From: Rhytidiadelphus loreus
Taxonomy: Eukaryota > Streptophyta > Bryopsida > Hypnales > Hylocomiaceae
DNA length: 64,000 nucleotides
Assembly: GCA_947034895.1 (NCBI GenBank)
Contig: OX344764.1
Span: 11,718,001-11,782,000 of the forward strand
Reading direction: 5' to 3'
Made by a program: the position numbers and the translations under genes
The notes under the pieces: generated by a model
The model's input: the letters and a program-made list of their open reading frames with translations, nothing else
What the model was told of the DNA's origin: nothing
Database searches by the model: none
Shown: positions 36,436-48,414 of the stretch, piece after piece
Layout: every line of letters begins with the position of its first letter
Numbering within the stretch: the first letter of the stretch is position 1

Positions 36436-37240
36436 CATCATCATTGCTAGGAAAATTTTCAGGTAGAGGATTGACCTCAATTTTTGTAGCGAGTAGACAG
36501 TGAGAAGTTTGGGTGGTTTCTATATTTACGGAAAGGGTTAGGTTTACTTTTTCGCAGTGTACGCGTCCCATTCTTGCCAGGTTCAACCTTGGCCATCCTT
36601 TTCAACGAAGAGAGCTTTGGTTTCTAGGTTGCTTGAGGTGGAACACACCAGCTTGTAGTATAGCAAATTGTCACTTAGTTGAGCTGAAACCATTTAGATT
36701 TGAAAAGCGAATGGGCAGGGTAGTTGAGCACTTACCCATTGAAATGAGCGTTTTACATGTAATTAAGGAAACTCTTGAAGATGTCTCAACAAATTACGTT
36801 CAACGAAACACTTTTGCTTCTGTTTTGGGGTTAATGGCAATGGATTAATGCAGTGACTGATATGGCACTGCACTGTATACCAATTGACTTGCACGACACT
36901 AGACAAACGCGGACATGTGCACTTGTTTGTGAGCAGATGCAGTGGAATTCTGGATCCCGGCCAGGCATCCGGGGTCTTTCAGGTACAGTGACTACAATCA
37001 TCACCTCATCAACTACTCCCTGGATTCTAATTTGACTAGAAGGAATGAAAGAATCTCAATGTTCAAAGTTAAAGTTGACTTCTATGACCGAGTCTTGCGC
37101 GCCAAGGTAAGGATAAAGGAAAACCAAAATCGCACCGTGTCTGAAAGCGCCACTTCAATAGGGAGTTTTTTTTTTTTTCATTTATTGTAGGCAGTGCAGA
37201 AAGCGATAATCACTGGAAGAAGGATGAAGCTATTTATACC
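36436..37240. other. Downstream region with one exon-like open segment
   Basis: A segment at about 36942-37107 has an acceptor-like GCAG before it and a CAAG/GTAAGG donor after it. It reads without stops as a phrase starting EFWIPARHPGSFRYSDYNHH and ending VDFYDRVLRAK. The composition looks like a real protein, but I do not recognise the family and cannot link it in phase to the truncated gene upstream. Other frames here are unremarkable. Confidence 0.3.
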
Positions 37241-37423
37241 CATGGAAATGGATGAAACTTGAAATATATGGATGAAATTTCATTTATTCATCCAAAATAA
37301 AACTTAAATTTGGTAGCAAATTGGTGATTTTATCCACTGAAAAGCAAGAATATTTTGCCCAACATTTCCTACAAAAGAAACATCACTTTTCAGTGAAAAA
37401 TTTGTTCCGAAAAAACTCTCTAG

Positions 37424-38148
37424 GGATGGACCAATTGGCTTATTGCCCCTTGTTTTATCCCTAGAGAAAACAATGAAATTTTTTATTTGACATCCATGAT
37501 AAAATTTGCAAATTCAGAGTTCATATTTGCAATCAAAGGCCCCTATTAGCCAAGAGATGTGAAGAAATCTAAAATTTACGCAACACAAAATAGGGGGCAA
37601 TTTCTACATTTACCCTTGGTTGGGGCAATAAGGGGGTCAATCCTCCCTAGCCCTTCAATAGATTGTCACTCTTTGTACAATGTAGTGGATCTTCTATATA
37701 CCTATTGTTGAATAAACAAGTTTAGAATATCTTCCATTTTTTTTATCCTTTAATTTGTAATTTTTGCATACAATATTCAAATGCTGCATTTTTTGGTGTG
37801 CTAGAACCTCCAATTTCATTTTGACAAAAAGGAAATATTAAAATTTGATAATCTAATTATAAAAAATGTGCACAATAAAGAAAGTGGCACTTTGGTGTGT
37901 AGGGTGAACCAACTCCTTCATTTGTCCTCTTGAAGTCATTCTATAGGTGCATGTACAAAAAATGCCCCCCTATTTTGTGCTTGATTAATTTATCTTCTAC
38001 ACCTCTCCTATCTAATTTGAGGCCTTTAATTGCAAATGACTTCAAAATTTGCAAATTTGATCATGCGTGGCAAATAAAAGTTTGACGTATGTTATCCTTA
38101 GGGATAAAATCAAGGACGAGCAAGGGGGCAATTACTCCAACCTTCCTA
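37424..38148. mobile_element. DNA element with long inverted arms
   Basis: About 170-190 bp on the left (37424-37605) reappear inverted on the right (37970-38148) with moderate divergence. Matching phrases are TTGCCCCTTG with CAAGGGGGCAA, TTTTATCCCTA with TAGGGATAAAAT, AAATTTGCAAATT on both arms, and CACAAAATAGGGGGCA with CCCCTATTTTGTGC. The central 350 bp have no recognised content. Long inverted arms are seen in Mutator-like and foldback elements; no target duplication was found. Confidence 0.65.
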
Positions 38149-39548
38149 ACTTATATGCACCTAGAAGTGCCATAAAAAATATATGGGTAGAAGCACCTAT
38201 TTTCTACCCACTATTGTAAATCAATCTTGGAAATACATAGGGGTCTAAAATGTATAGTTTGCATACATGAATGCAAAAAATGGTTTGGAAAACACTTTGT
38301 ATTTGAACTTCACAAATTCATAGCATATTCATACAAATTAAAAAAATTATCAATATTTTTGAAAATTCATGATTTTTAATTGCCAATGTGTTAAAAATAA
38401 TCTCATGTGTTGATTCTACCTCAAAATTGCTTAAAGTGTTGATTATAGGTGCTTCTATCTTAAGCTTAGACCAAAATCATTTTGTTTCAAATAGTGATTC
38501 TTTATCAAAAGTGCCACCCTCCCTTTTGTGACACCTATTTGCCCCTTGAATGGCTACCTTCATTAACCCAAAATTACTCCAAGCTCTTAAGAGCAGTCAA
38601 TGAGAATTGAAGATTTATTTTAAAGTATTGAATAAAGTCAACACACAAAAATCTCCAAATATATAATTTTATTGTAACAACGAACACATAAACTTTCTCA
38701 AATGAAACAATAGCTATGCTATAAGAGGTTGAGGTAACTACACTTAATTGTAATTTGTTTCTAAAACTACCATCTTGAATGCCAAAAATTCTTGCTTCTA
38801 TTCTTGAGAGCACACTAGGGATCGATTGTGTTCATCCTTGAAAACATAGGTTCAATTGCTTCTATTGTTGAGAAACATAGGGACAATTATGTTCATGTCT
38901 TCATCTTAAGGTTGTACAATCTCTATGCTTGAAAGCATAGGGGCAATTTTAGATATTACACCTATTTAGTTTAACTCTTTGAAGATTTATAGATTATTCA
39001 TGAGGTGCTTACAAAATGCATGTTAACCCTAAAGTTCCATGACTATGTTTTAACCAAAAACACGTGAAAAGTTGAAAACTGTCCACTCTATTGCAAAGAA
39101 CGAACAATTTAAATTTGTGATCTTTTTTGTGTATTCAACAATAGGGTCTTTTTCCTCAAATGCAACACCTTCATATTCACATAATTAAGGTCTGTTTGCT
39201 CTTGGTGTTAAAAAGTGTTGTTACTAAGGGTCTTAAGAATGGATTTAGATCTACTTCTAGAAAAGATTCACATTGCAAACATCATCCCTAGCACCAAGTG
39301 CAAACATACCTTAACCAATGCATCATATTTTTTTATACAGTAATTTCTTTTAAGAAACTACAGCTTTTCCTAATACCCATATGGAAACTCTGATGTAAGC
39401 CAATCCCAGTCTACATCGTTCTAAGCAATTGAAGAGACCTCACAATGCTGACTCTATGAATACGTCAAGCTCAAAAATATGATCATAATCGTACTGTCTT
39501 GCATTAGCTCCCGTTGTGCCTTGGTCAACAGTGGCACCTCATTTTAAG
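38149..39548. other. AT-rich intergenic DNA with repeat fragments
   Basis: Paired phrases GTAGAAGCACCTATT (about 38187) and ATAGGTGCTTCTATC (about 38446) may mark a small inverted-repeat element. Around 38780-38945 three diverged copies of a GAAAGCATAGGGGCAATT-type phrase follow each other. At 39024-39105 a fragment starting TTAACCCTAAAGTTCCATGA matches the left end of TTAA elements c and f. No gene is seen; the 79-residue minus frame at 38574-38813 has no features. Confidence 0.4.
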
Positions 39549-40008
39549 GTCAATTTCGTTGAATTGGAGAAATTCCAAGACTTTGGAGCTTGGCAGTGGG
39601 TAAGCCCGCGGCCTGACTGAAATCAAAAACTACATCAGTCCTTGTTTGCAGAGTTTTTTACTAATTACCCCAAATTTCTCCAAATGATCGAAATTGACAA
39701 TACTCCCCATGAATGCACGAATGTAAGAGTTTGGAGGAAGATTCGTAACTTAAGTGTGATGCTTTGATGATGACATCACAAGCTCTTTAGTACTCATCGG
39801 CAACAAATTCTATGTATGTACAGGTCCAAACTGAAAATTGCAATTGGTCCACATATGGCCAATTTCGTTAAATTGGCAAGCCAAAAATTTCAACATATTA
39901 GTACATAAAAGTCTCAAATCACATACATGCATGGATTTGTGTTTCAGGACGTACGCACGGGTTGAAAGGTGCCAAAGTATTGGAATGTCTCCAATTTAAC
40001 AAAATGGG
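39549..40008. mobile_element. Decayed MITE-like element related to the TGGTCAATTTCG family
   Basis: The left end GGTCAATTTCGTTGAATTGG (followed by AGAAATTCCAA) and the right end, reverse complement, CCATTTTGTTAAATTGGAGA (followed by CATTCCAA) form imperfect inverted arms of about 30 bp. An internal phrase, GGCCAATTTCGTTAAATTGG at about 39858, is a further copy of the arm. The ends resemble those of the MITEs at 28.6 and 42.3 kb, so this may be an older relative. Confidence 0.5.
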
Positions 40009-40638
40009 CGTTCCATGTTGCTTGCTATGGTGCTCCCATTCAATTGACCCTAAAATTGTTGAAGTACTGTCCAAGTTGCCGGCTCAAACAACGTGGCATG
40101 TTTGTCTATTCTCAAGAAAAAGGTTAACTTTGGGTAGCCGTAGCCGCAGTTCACCACCTTGGTCATGAGGTTGCTACCCTCGCGCAAGTTAATTCATTCT
40201 GATGAGACATGAATCAGAACGCAAGGTTCGAGAGATCAACTTCATGCCACGCACAGATTTCAGATTGTCATTCAAAATTTGAGAGCAGCATCGAAGCGGC
40301 CAACAAGAAGCTAGAGGAACTCCAAAAGGAATTCGCATGACGAGTCCTCCTCTTCGTCTTTGGGAATATCAGTAACTGGATTTGTGCCTGAAGAGGTGTG
40401 AAGATTGGGGGAAATTAACCTGCCATCGGGGGTGACCTGGGAACGTTGTGCACGGTGAGCTAGCGTCAATTCGGTTGGGAGCAGCGAGCAAATCAATTAA
40501 TGTGACTAGTTGTGTTCGAGATCAGAGATAAGCATTTCCCCCAGCTAGCCTGCGGTAGCTAGGAGTCCGTGGAGCTAGGCAGTTTGTCGTGGGAGCAATC
40601 ATCATCGAGATCATATTAAGGTCACCCCACTTGCAGCA

Positions 40639-43318
40639 TTGATTGATTCGATGTTTTCTCCAAAGTCAGTTCTACGTCTCTCCTTCCTGTTTGCGTTCCT
40701 TTTCTCCACTGCAACTGCAGACAAGCAAATCACGTTCTCCTCATTCTCGCCTGAATCAAATGGCGATTTCTTCACATATGGAGATGCTGCGTACAATCCC
40801 GCCAATCGTTCCTACGTCATCAACGGCGGGGCCAAGACGCCTGTTTCCAAAGAGGTCTTGTAGAACAACGGTTTACGGGAAACCGATCCGCATTCGGAAT
40901 GCAGAAACTGGGAGCGTGCATGGCTACCTTCAGCACCTCGTTCTCCTTCACGTTCACGACACACGGCTTGCCTTGGGGAAAACAGGAACAACCCCTTGGA
41001 CGGGAGCGGATTTCGCTTTGCCTTCGTCGGAGACATTGAGTTGACTACCTTGCATGATCTAGTCTCCCATGTGAGAAAGTTTGGGGCCTGCACTGCAAGC
41101 CGTTTCGATTTCAACCCGATTTATTAAGACCTCCAAACTTTGCAGTTGATTTTGACACAGACTACAGTCCGAACCACGAGAAAGAGCCGCCCAGCAACAA
41201 CTTCATCAGGGTGGCCAGAAACTTTCACTTTGAATATGATGTCGAAGCATACGCGCACAACCTTTGTGGCAATGACACACCGATTGCACGTATTTCTCCA
41301 ATTGATGGGAGAACTTTCACGACTTGGATTGATTTCACGAGCTCATCTCAGACACTGGAAGTGAGGATGGCAGACGGATCCAATGACGAACCTCTGCAAC
41401 CTCAGCTGCTCATTTCCAATTACCAATTTCCGAAATCGATCGGAGCTGAGGTGTTGGTCGCGTTTTCACTGGGGAAGCTCCGATGTCAACCACATGCAGG
41501 GAAGAGCGTGAGCTCTTGTCTTGGAGCTTCTTCAGCACCGAGATATCAGAGTCGAAGCTTCACGTGATCCTTTCACTATTGGAAGTGGAGAACAGGGGTT
41601 GGTATGACTGCAGGAGGAGTTCTAGTGGGAACTTTGGCGGCCTTGGTGATTCTCTGGTTCATCTATTCATTTGCAACGCCGCCGTCCAGCAGTTACAGCT
41701 AGTGCATTAGGCTACTCCACAGGACCGCATGTGTTCTCGTACAATGAGCTCCGCAAGGCAACTGATAACTTTGGTGACTGAGAGAAATCTGCTCGGGCGT
41801 GGCGGATCAGGACTTGTTTACAAAGGCTCAGTCTTTGGAAGGTGAGATTGAACTGGAGTTTCAGTGAAATTACACTTGCATTTGAACATTGTGAAATCTT
41901 CAAGAAGAAAATTAGACGGGCTCAAAAGCTCCTTCCAAATAAGTTAAAGTAGGCCTCTTCCTGAAATGCATTCTCATATGCTGATCTTACCTCTCTATAA
42001 GCAATCATCCTAAGACCTAAGCTGATTCAATTCTTTGCAAAAAAAATTGACTTGCTGAATCCGTGTTTGTGTTTTGGTTGTTGTGAAGCAAATCAATATG
42101 TCATAATTCAAGCAAACGGAATCCTTCTTCCATGTTGAAGTGGCAAGTCTTGGCCAAATTCGACACCGAAATGTGGTGTAGTTGCACGGATGGTGTCAAG
42201 AAAAGGGCAAATTGTTATTAGTTTATGAATACATTTCCAATGAAACTCTCGATCAATGACTTCATGAAAATGGTAGCCAACAAGTACTATCATTGAAAAT
42301 GCAACATATGGTCAATTTCATTAAAATGGCGGTATTCTGCATGCCATTTTAATGGAATGTCTTCTACAAAAGAAAATAAGTGTGCCGTGATAGGGTCATA
42401 CATGTGCCAATTTTATGCCTAGCACATTCAAATCACTCCTAGTTCACGCATTTCCACTCCCCTTGGACAATCTTTCCATTGTTTTCATTCTTTCAATGGT
42501 TTCATTTTTTGCCATTTTAATGGAATACCGCCATTTTAACGAAATTGACCATGACATTCTATTCTTGAAGGGGTGGGTGCAACCTTAGAATACTTGCATG
42601 AGGATTGTTCAAGTTGTATTTTGCATTGAGACATCAAGTCTTATAATGTGTTGTTAATTGGAAGTGGATTTCAAAGCCTATGTGGGAGACTTTGGACTTG
42701 CTCAATTGATGGATCACCACAAGTTGGACAAGACTACTTTGGTAGCAAGTACATTTGGCCACATAGCTCCCAAGTTGCCATACACAAGGAAAGCCACCAA
42801 AGAATCTGATGTTTATAATTTTGGCATCTTGGTATTGGAAGTGGTCTGTGGGAGGCATTCCTTGGATTTGTGGGCAATAGAACCCAAAGATCTTGTGTTG
42901 TTGTTTACAGTTTGGCAAGCTAATGAAGTTGTTTCTAACTTTAGATTGGTAGAACCAAGAATGATTGCTAAGGCTTTTCAACCATCAAACAAGTCTATTC
43001 ATCTTTCTAATGAAACCACATATGTATCACAAGATCCTTCTTTACCATCAAACTCTTACAATTTAAACTGTAACATCAATAGATGTCGATATGAACTCTA
43101 AAATCCAAACAACCATGGTTGTTAGTTTGGTTCAATAAAGACTCTTTTGTTGCCTCCCCAATCCTAAGGCTCGACCTTCTATGGGAGAAGTGAGTAGACT
43201 ATTGCAGCAGATTCGAAACATAGGGGATGTATCTTCCATTACGACGATACCCATACTCGCATTGCCAACTACCAATATTACTCATAAATCAGGCAAATTG
43301 ACATTCATTCGCCATTAA
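40639..43318 (+). pseudogene. Decayed L-type lectin receptor-like kinase
   Basis: An ancestral receptor kinase can be followed in pieces across all frames. The signal peptide (FLFAFLFSTATA) and lectin start QITFSSFSPESNGDFF lie at 40700-40860; TFSTSFSFTFTTHGLPWG, DGSGFRFAFVGDIELT and FAVDFDTDYSPNHEKEPPSN follow to 41200; NFIRVARNFHFEYDVEAYAH and WIDFTSSSQTLEVRM lie at 41200-41440; a membrane span AGGVLVGTLAALVILWFIYS at about 41610. Kinase pieces start with HVFSYNELRKATDNF (41730) and include LVYEYISNETLD, EYLHEDC, VGDFGLAQLMDHHKLDKTT (42690) and RPSMGEVSRLLQQI (43170). It is dead: several frameshifts; the catalytic HRD is H-stop-D (TGA at 42627); further stops TGA at 42257 and TAG at 42179; APE reads APK; and a MITE splits the kinase domain. 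An intron probably spans about 41842-42090. Such proteins sense extracellular signals at the plasma membrane. Confidence 0.9.
42306..42553. mobile_element. MITE with TGGTCAATTTCGTTAAAATGG-type ends, copy 2, inside the kinase pseudogene
   Basis: Ends are TGGTCAATTTCATTAAAATG and, reverse complement, TGGTCAATTTCGTTAAAATG; both continue into a GCGGTATTC phrase. It is 248 bp, in inverse orientation to the copy at 28.63 kb. It lies between LSLKM and the EGVGATLEYLHEDC part of the kinase domain. The joined flanks suggest no clear long target duplication; AT may be duplicated. Confidence 0.85.
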
Positions 43319-45483
43319 ATCCATTCTGTCTAATGGACCAATATAACCAGATTCAAATGCTCATACATTTATCTTCTCAATAATACATTAGCAACTTATC
43401 AAATAGTATCACCAAGATCTGTGTTTAATGAAACAAGCGAGTTAATTTGATTCCCTTTGAGTTAAATTAGACTTAAACAATTTGATCAATCTATTCTCAC
43501 CTTATATATATAAATGACTTGATCTTACAACTAGTCAATATTCTCATTTAGATATACAAGCAATTGGTCTAGAGTCAATTAGACAATTGACTCAGTTCCA
43601 AGGCAATTGAGTAATGCTAAAAATTACAAACACCAGATCATTAATTGATTGTAAACATACTAGAATTCACAACTTGCCGTATTAAATTCTTGTAGTTGTA
43701 TCTAAATGCAACTTCTATATGTCCATTAGACCCTACCAAACAACTAATTCACAATTTTTTCCATATAAATTTTGGAAATTAATCCCTCTCAGATTTTGGC
43801 AAATGAGTACACAATTCAAATTACAAAATTGCAATATAAGGTATGTGGTGACTTTATTGTACAAACACCAAACTCAAGATTTGTCAATTTGACTCAATTC
43901 ATCTTTATACAAATAAACAATTCAACATAAGAATTTACAGAAACACCATCAATTGGACTCAAATCACAACCGACATAATTGGTCTCACAATTCACGACTT
44001 AGTTAGTCAATTAACCAACAACATTACACATATCCTCAAATCCAAACTAAAAGCATTATTGGAATTATAATCAAGATTTGACCATTCATGCACTAAGCCA
44101 CCATCAAACACTAAAGAAATTTGACATAATCAATTAATTATGGTAATCTCATGAGTCTAATGGTCCACTTATCTGCTCAGTCTTGTCCAGTCAACCTTCA
44201 ACAAGATCCCAACAATTTGATTACGTACACAATTTATCAACTTGACAGTCAACTTACAACATCATTGAATAATTCAACAATTTCTATTTTTTCAAATGGA
44301 CAGAACATCATTCTATATATGAGGACTCATGTAGCATAAAATAGATAATGGACCATCAATACTCCAAATATGGCAACTAGTCAATTAGACAATAATGCTC
44401 TCTTACAATTACTTGTAGTCGACTTGACCAAATCATTATACATTCAACTAAACCTCTTAGTCAATAAACAAAGCATAATACACCACCTATAACATTCAAA
44501 CTTGATTTCTTAGTCAATTGGACAAAAAATTAATACTCAACCATGAGCTTGTAACAAATAGTCAATTAGACTTCATTGTAACTTAGCAATCTAGGCAATA
44601 ATGCACACTACCGCAACTTGAGTACTTGATCACCATAACCTAATGCAATGATTCTCCAAGAAATTGGATAAATAAATCAATTCCTTTTCAACCTAGTTGT
44701 CATAGGCTTCAGTCCACAATTAATATTACCCTCAGTTTTGCGCAGTCAATTAGATGGTAATCCTTTCACCCAATTACAATTGGTAACACACAATCAATTA
44801 GCTAGCAACTTTCTTCAATTTCCAAGTTGTAACTCACGACAACTAAACTGACACTTTTACAATGTACAAGATCAAATATGCAGTCAACTAAACTAGCAAT
44901 ACTTCCAATGCATACAATAGAAGCAATTTGACAATTGGTACAAGCTGGAAATTATATTTGCAATTGAGCGCCAGGTACAATGTTAGTCACACAATTGGTA
45001 TGAACTGAAGGAACAAAAAATCAACCTTTGAACTTATAGTCCCAAAACGGTGAAGACAATTCTTCACTTAAAAGTTGTGAAGTCCATTTGACACTTTTTA
45101 GATCCTACCAACTTGACTATTCTAAATCCTAAAAACAACCACTTCAATTCTTGTATGATATTTACAATTTCTAATTGACTTGGTAATGGAAATGGACCAA
45201 GTTGGTAGCCCTATTTACACAACAAGAGTCAAATAAACTGAAAAATCAAAAATTTAAGGTATGGCAAAAGAATAACATTATTGTGAGAATGTTAAATCAA
45301 AATCTTGAGAATTACTGACCAAGGACATCAAGAGAGAATTATTTGCATGAATTGCATCAAAGTTGCTTGCAATTGTTTGATTGTATTGAAGATTTGGAAG
45401 AAGAGAGATAATTTATTAAGTGTAAGTGAAAGAAGTCATAGGTGGAGTGAGAAAAGTCAATTTTTAGTTTAAAGAGAAGAATC
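43319..45483. other. AT-rich region with a dispersed AGTCAATTAGAC motif
   Basis: No gene is recognised. A motif close to AGTCAATTAGAC or AGTCAATTRRAC recurs about a dozen times in both loosely spaced and variant form (for example near 43575, 44005, 44375, 44510, 44558, 44743, 44881). Recurrent short motifs of this kind are seen near the ends of CACTA elements, but no CACTA terminus was found. The longest frame (44151-44339) has no features. Confidence 0.4.
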
Positions 45484-45784
45484 ATTAGAAGAGATTTGGG
45501 CGGTCAAGAGGGCCATTTTAAGCCTGTTCCCGGCGCTGATCCCCCAACAATCCGAGAACAACGCTACTAGATTTTATTTTATTTTATTTTTTGAAAAAAA
45601 AAATCGAAAATTTGAAAATGAAACAATAAGTTAAAAAAAATTGAATTTGAAAAAAAAAAAATTGAATTTTTTTTTTGATGTGGCAGTCACCTTGCCATGT
45701 TAGGCAGCTGCTATGGATTGTTGCGGGCCTGTTCTTAGCCTAGGGGAACTCACAGCCCTTCAGAGAAGCTAAATCCCTTCTAAT
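45484..45784. mobile_element. ATTAGA-ended MITE, copy at 45.5 kb
   Basis: The left end ATTAGAAGAGATTTGGGCGG and right end, reverse complement, ATTAGAAGGGATTTAGCTTC bound 301 bp. CCTGTTCCCGGC and GGGCCTGTTCTTAG lie inside, resembling the 11.7 and 33.2 kb copies, with an A/T-rich centre. It abuts the open gag-like frame that begins at 45785. Confidence 0.8.
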
Positions 45785-46784
45785 GTATATTCTCAAATTT
45801 CAATAAGAGACGAAATTATTAATGATTTAAAGTTAAAATTACAAGAGGAATATGAATTGGCTCAAGATTGGAAAGAACGAATGCTAGAAGAAAGAAAGCT
45901 TAAAATTATTTCAAAAGAAGATTGGAAATTGAATTGCGAGAGAAAAAATAATTCAATGAAGCAATTTAATGCATTATCATTGGAAGTAGAAGATTTGAAT
46001 TATGAGCTTACTATTGTTACACGAGAAGAACATCAAAAGAAATGAGGCTCTTACGAATGATATTACATTGACAAAAGATAAATTAAAAAATTATGAAATA
46101 TCAAAAGAAGAAAAGATAAATGATTAAGAAGTGACAATTTTCATGTGCAATGAATTGAAGTACCTGAAAGGAACATTTAACATTATAAATACTACATTGA
46201 GGAATGTAATACATAACATTGAAGCTTTTAACATGAAATTAAAAACTCATAATAATTTACAACAATATAAGGCAAAGAATTTGATTTTGTTAATTATCCT
46301 TGCAATTCTTCAAAGTGTATATATAAAAGAAAAGCCACATATTGAAAATATAATTAGATTAAAGAATCCATTGTTGTGTGTGAAAATAATCAAGGAAAAC
46401 AATTTGGATAATACATCATATATTTCTATAATAAAAAAAATTCATATATGTGACAAAAATCTACAACTAATGAATTTCAATATTAACATGAAGAAAACTT
46501 ATGCAAAAAACATTTGAGACAAAGGAGACAAATTTAATGATTGGGGTTTGAACTTTAAAAATCAAAATGGACTACAAATTACAAATTCTACAAATAGAAA
46601 AATGAAACATACTAATAAAAATATTTTTGTTGATGTCTATTCTAAAGAAAATCCAAAGATTAGTAAATTTAAAAGAAATAAATTTGAAGGATATTGGAAT
46701 TTAAATTCAAAGATAAAAATGATTAATTTAAAGAGCAACAAGTATGTAAATCAGAGAATGTCAACCTTGGAAAATTTAATATGA
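45785..46784 (+). pseudogene. Gag-like remnant of a retrotransposon
   Basis: Three open segments (to 46045, 46131-46517, 46548-46784) are very rich in Lys, Asn, Glu and Ile. The first is predicted coiled-coil-like (LKLKLQEEYELAQDWKER and on). The last ends KFEGYWNLNSKIKMINLKSN, which lines up with the spacing of a gag zinc knuckle (Cys-X2-Cys-X4-His-X4-Cys) in which the Cys and His have all changed. This suggests a copia-type gag relic, by inference only. No protease, integrase or reverse transcriptase motif and no long terminal repeats are seen. Confidence 0.4.
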
Positions 46785-47312
46785 ATGGAAAGTTAAACAA
46801 TATATTATCTAAAAAATTTCTTGGAAAATGAAATGAAAATAAACATTTATACCAATTTATCATTTTAATCTTTTATTATGAAAGATAGTGGGCTTGGAAT
46901 TTAGAAATAAGTCCAATTATATGAAATCCAAGCATATTTAAAAATAAAAATAAAATAAAAACATTTTATAAACTAGATTAATTAAGCTTGAAAAATTCAA
47001 TATAAGATCAAGTCCAATAGAACTTATGGAACAGAGCACAAATAGGCCAAGGTGAATAGAAGCAAGTGCGTCAGAAGCCAAATAAAGCAAATTGGACAAT
47101 AAAAAATCCAATGACCAAACGAATAGTAATGTTTGTGAGGGCACAAACAAATGAGAGTGAGACTATGTAGAGAATACAATTATATAGTAAGTGTCCGATT
47201 TGATAAATTTTGCTAAAATATTTTGAACTACCAATTTGAATTGGAGTTAGTAGTGTGAATGGGCGGTAATTATTAATTGGTAGATAATTGTTGTTGAGGA
47301 ACCAATGGGTAT
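46785..47312. other. AT-rich DNA, nothing recognised
   Basis: The minus-strand frames here (46938-47150 and 47071-47364) are hydrophobic by composition but show no family features and overlap the start of the next mobile element. Confidence 0.35.
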
Positions 47313-48386
47313 CAGTGGTGCTATTTAGTGAGCATGTGAGCATGAGCCTATGTGCGTTGAGCAAGGATTATGTGAGCATTGAGCTTAGAAATTTGAAGAA
47401 GCACAAGAAAACTTAATAATATTTCTAATAATAGACTTTATCTAAAAAATTTAGGCATGATTTATTATTTTTAGTAAATTTTAGTACCTATTACTACGCA
47501 CTTATTACTGTGAACCTATTATCGTGGTCAAATAGAATTCACATGAAAATTCTAATTTTCAATGTTGTCTAAATATTAGAAGTATACATTTTGAAAATGA
47601 TGAACTTAATTGATGTGAAAGATGAATGGAGATGGAAATAAGTTTGTATAGAATATTGGTTGATCACTATCCTATAGCAATGTGGGTCCTCTCGGGGCTT
47701 ATAAGAAAATATCAATCATTTTCTTTCGATGCATTGTTATTGGACTTGTTTAGATTTTTTCTAAATTTTTGATAAGAACTACTATCTTGTAGTAGCGTGG
47801 GTCCTCTCAAGGCCGATGGGAGGTACCTACACTTCTACCTTGATGTGTTGGTAATCAGACTTGTTAAGATTTTGGAAGAAAATATTTGGTTGATAAGGAT
47901 TATTTTTGTAAGGAATGAACTCGATTACACCAAATTTTTGATTAGTTGATCATTGTCTTCTTAAAGGACCTCTAAGGGTCCAACTCTACTATTTATTGAT
48001 CAAATGGTTGTTTGGTTAATCACTCCTCTCTTGATGCTTGGGTCCCCTTAGCACCAGGAGGAGCCCCCCTTGTAGCGAAAAAAATTATTAATATTTTTTT
48101 TTCATGTTGCAAGGGAACTTTCCTCGGCATCAAGGGCACCCTAGCAACAAGAGAGGAGTGATTATAATCTCAATGGAACAACCTCAATTGATTTCAAATA
48201 AATCTTAAAATCTAGCAAAGTCTAATAAGTAGCACATGAAGGTTGTTCAAGGGACCACGGTAATAGGTCCACGGTAATAGTTACTAAAATTTACTACTAA
48301 TAATAAATTTTGACTAAAAATTTTAGATGGAATCTCTAAAAAATTATATGCTCACAAGCTCACAAGCTTACAAAATAGTAACCTTA
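47313..48386. mobile_element. Element with GTGAGC-type ends and 10-bp target duplication (E3)
   Basis: CAATGGGTAT at 47303-47312 and CAATGGATAT at 48387-48396 are a 10-bp duplication with one difference. The terminal 21 bp are inverted: left CAGTGGTGCTATTTAGTGAG, right as reverse complement TAAGGTTACTATTTTGTAAG. GTGAGCAT repeats follow on the left, and AGCTCACA repeats precede the right end, as in E1. The interior of about 1 kb has two diverged phrases GTGGGTCCTCTC (about 47688 and 47788) and no coding frame. Confidence 0.75.
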
Positions 48387-48414
48387 CAATGGATATGAAG
48401 TGAACAATTGAATT

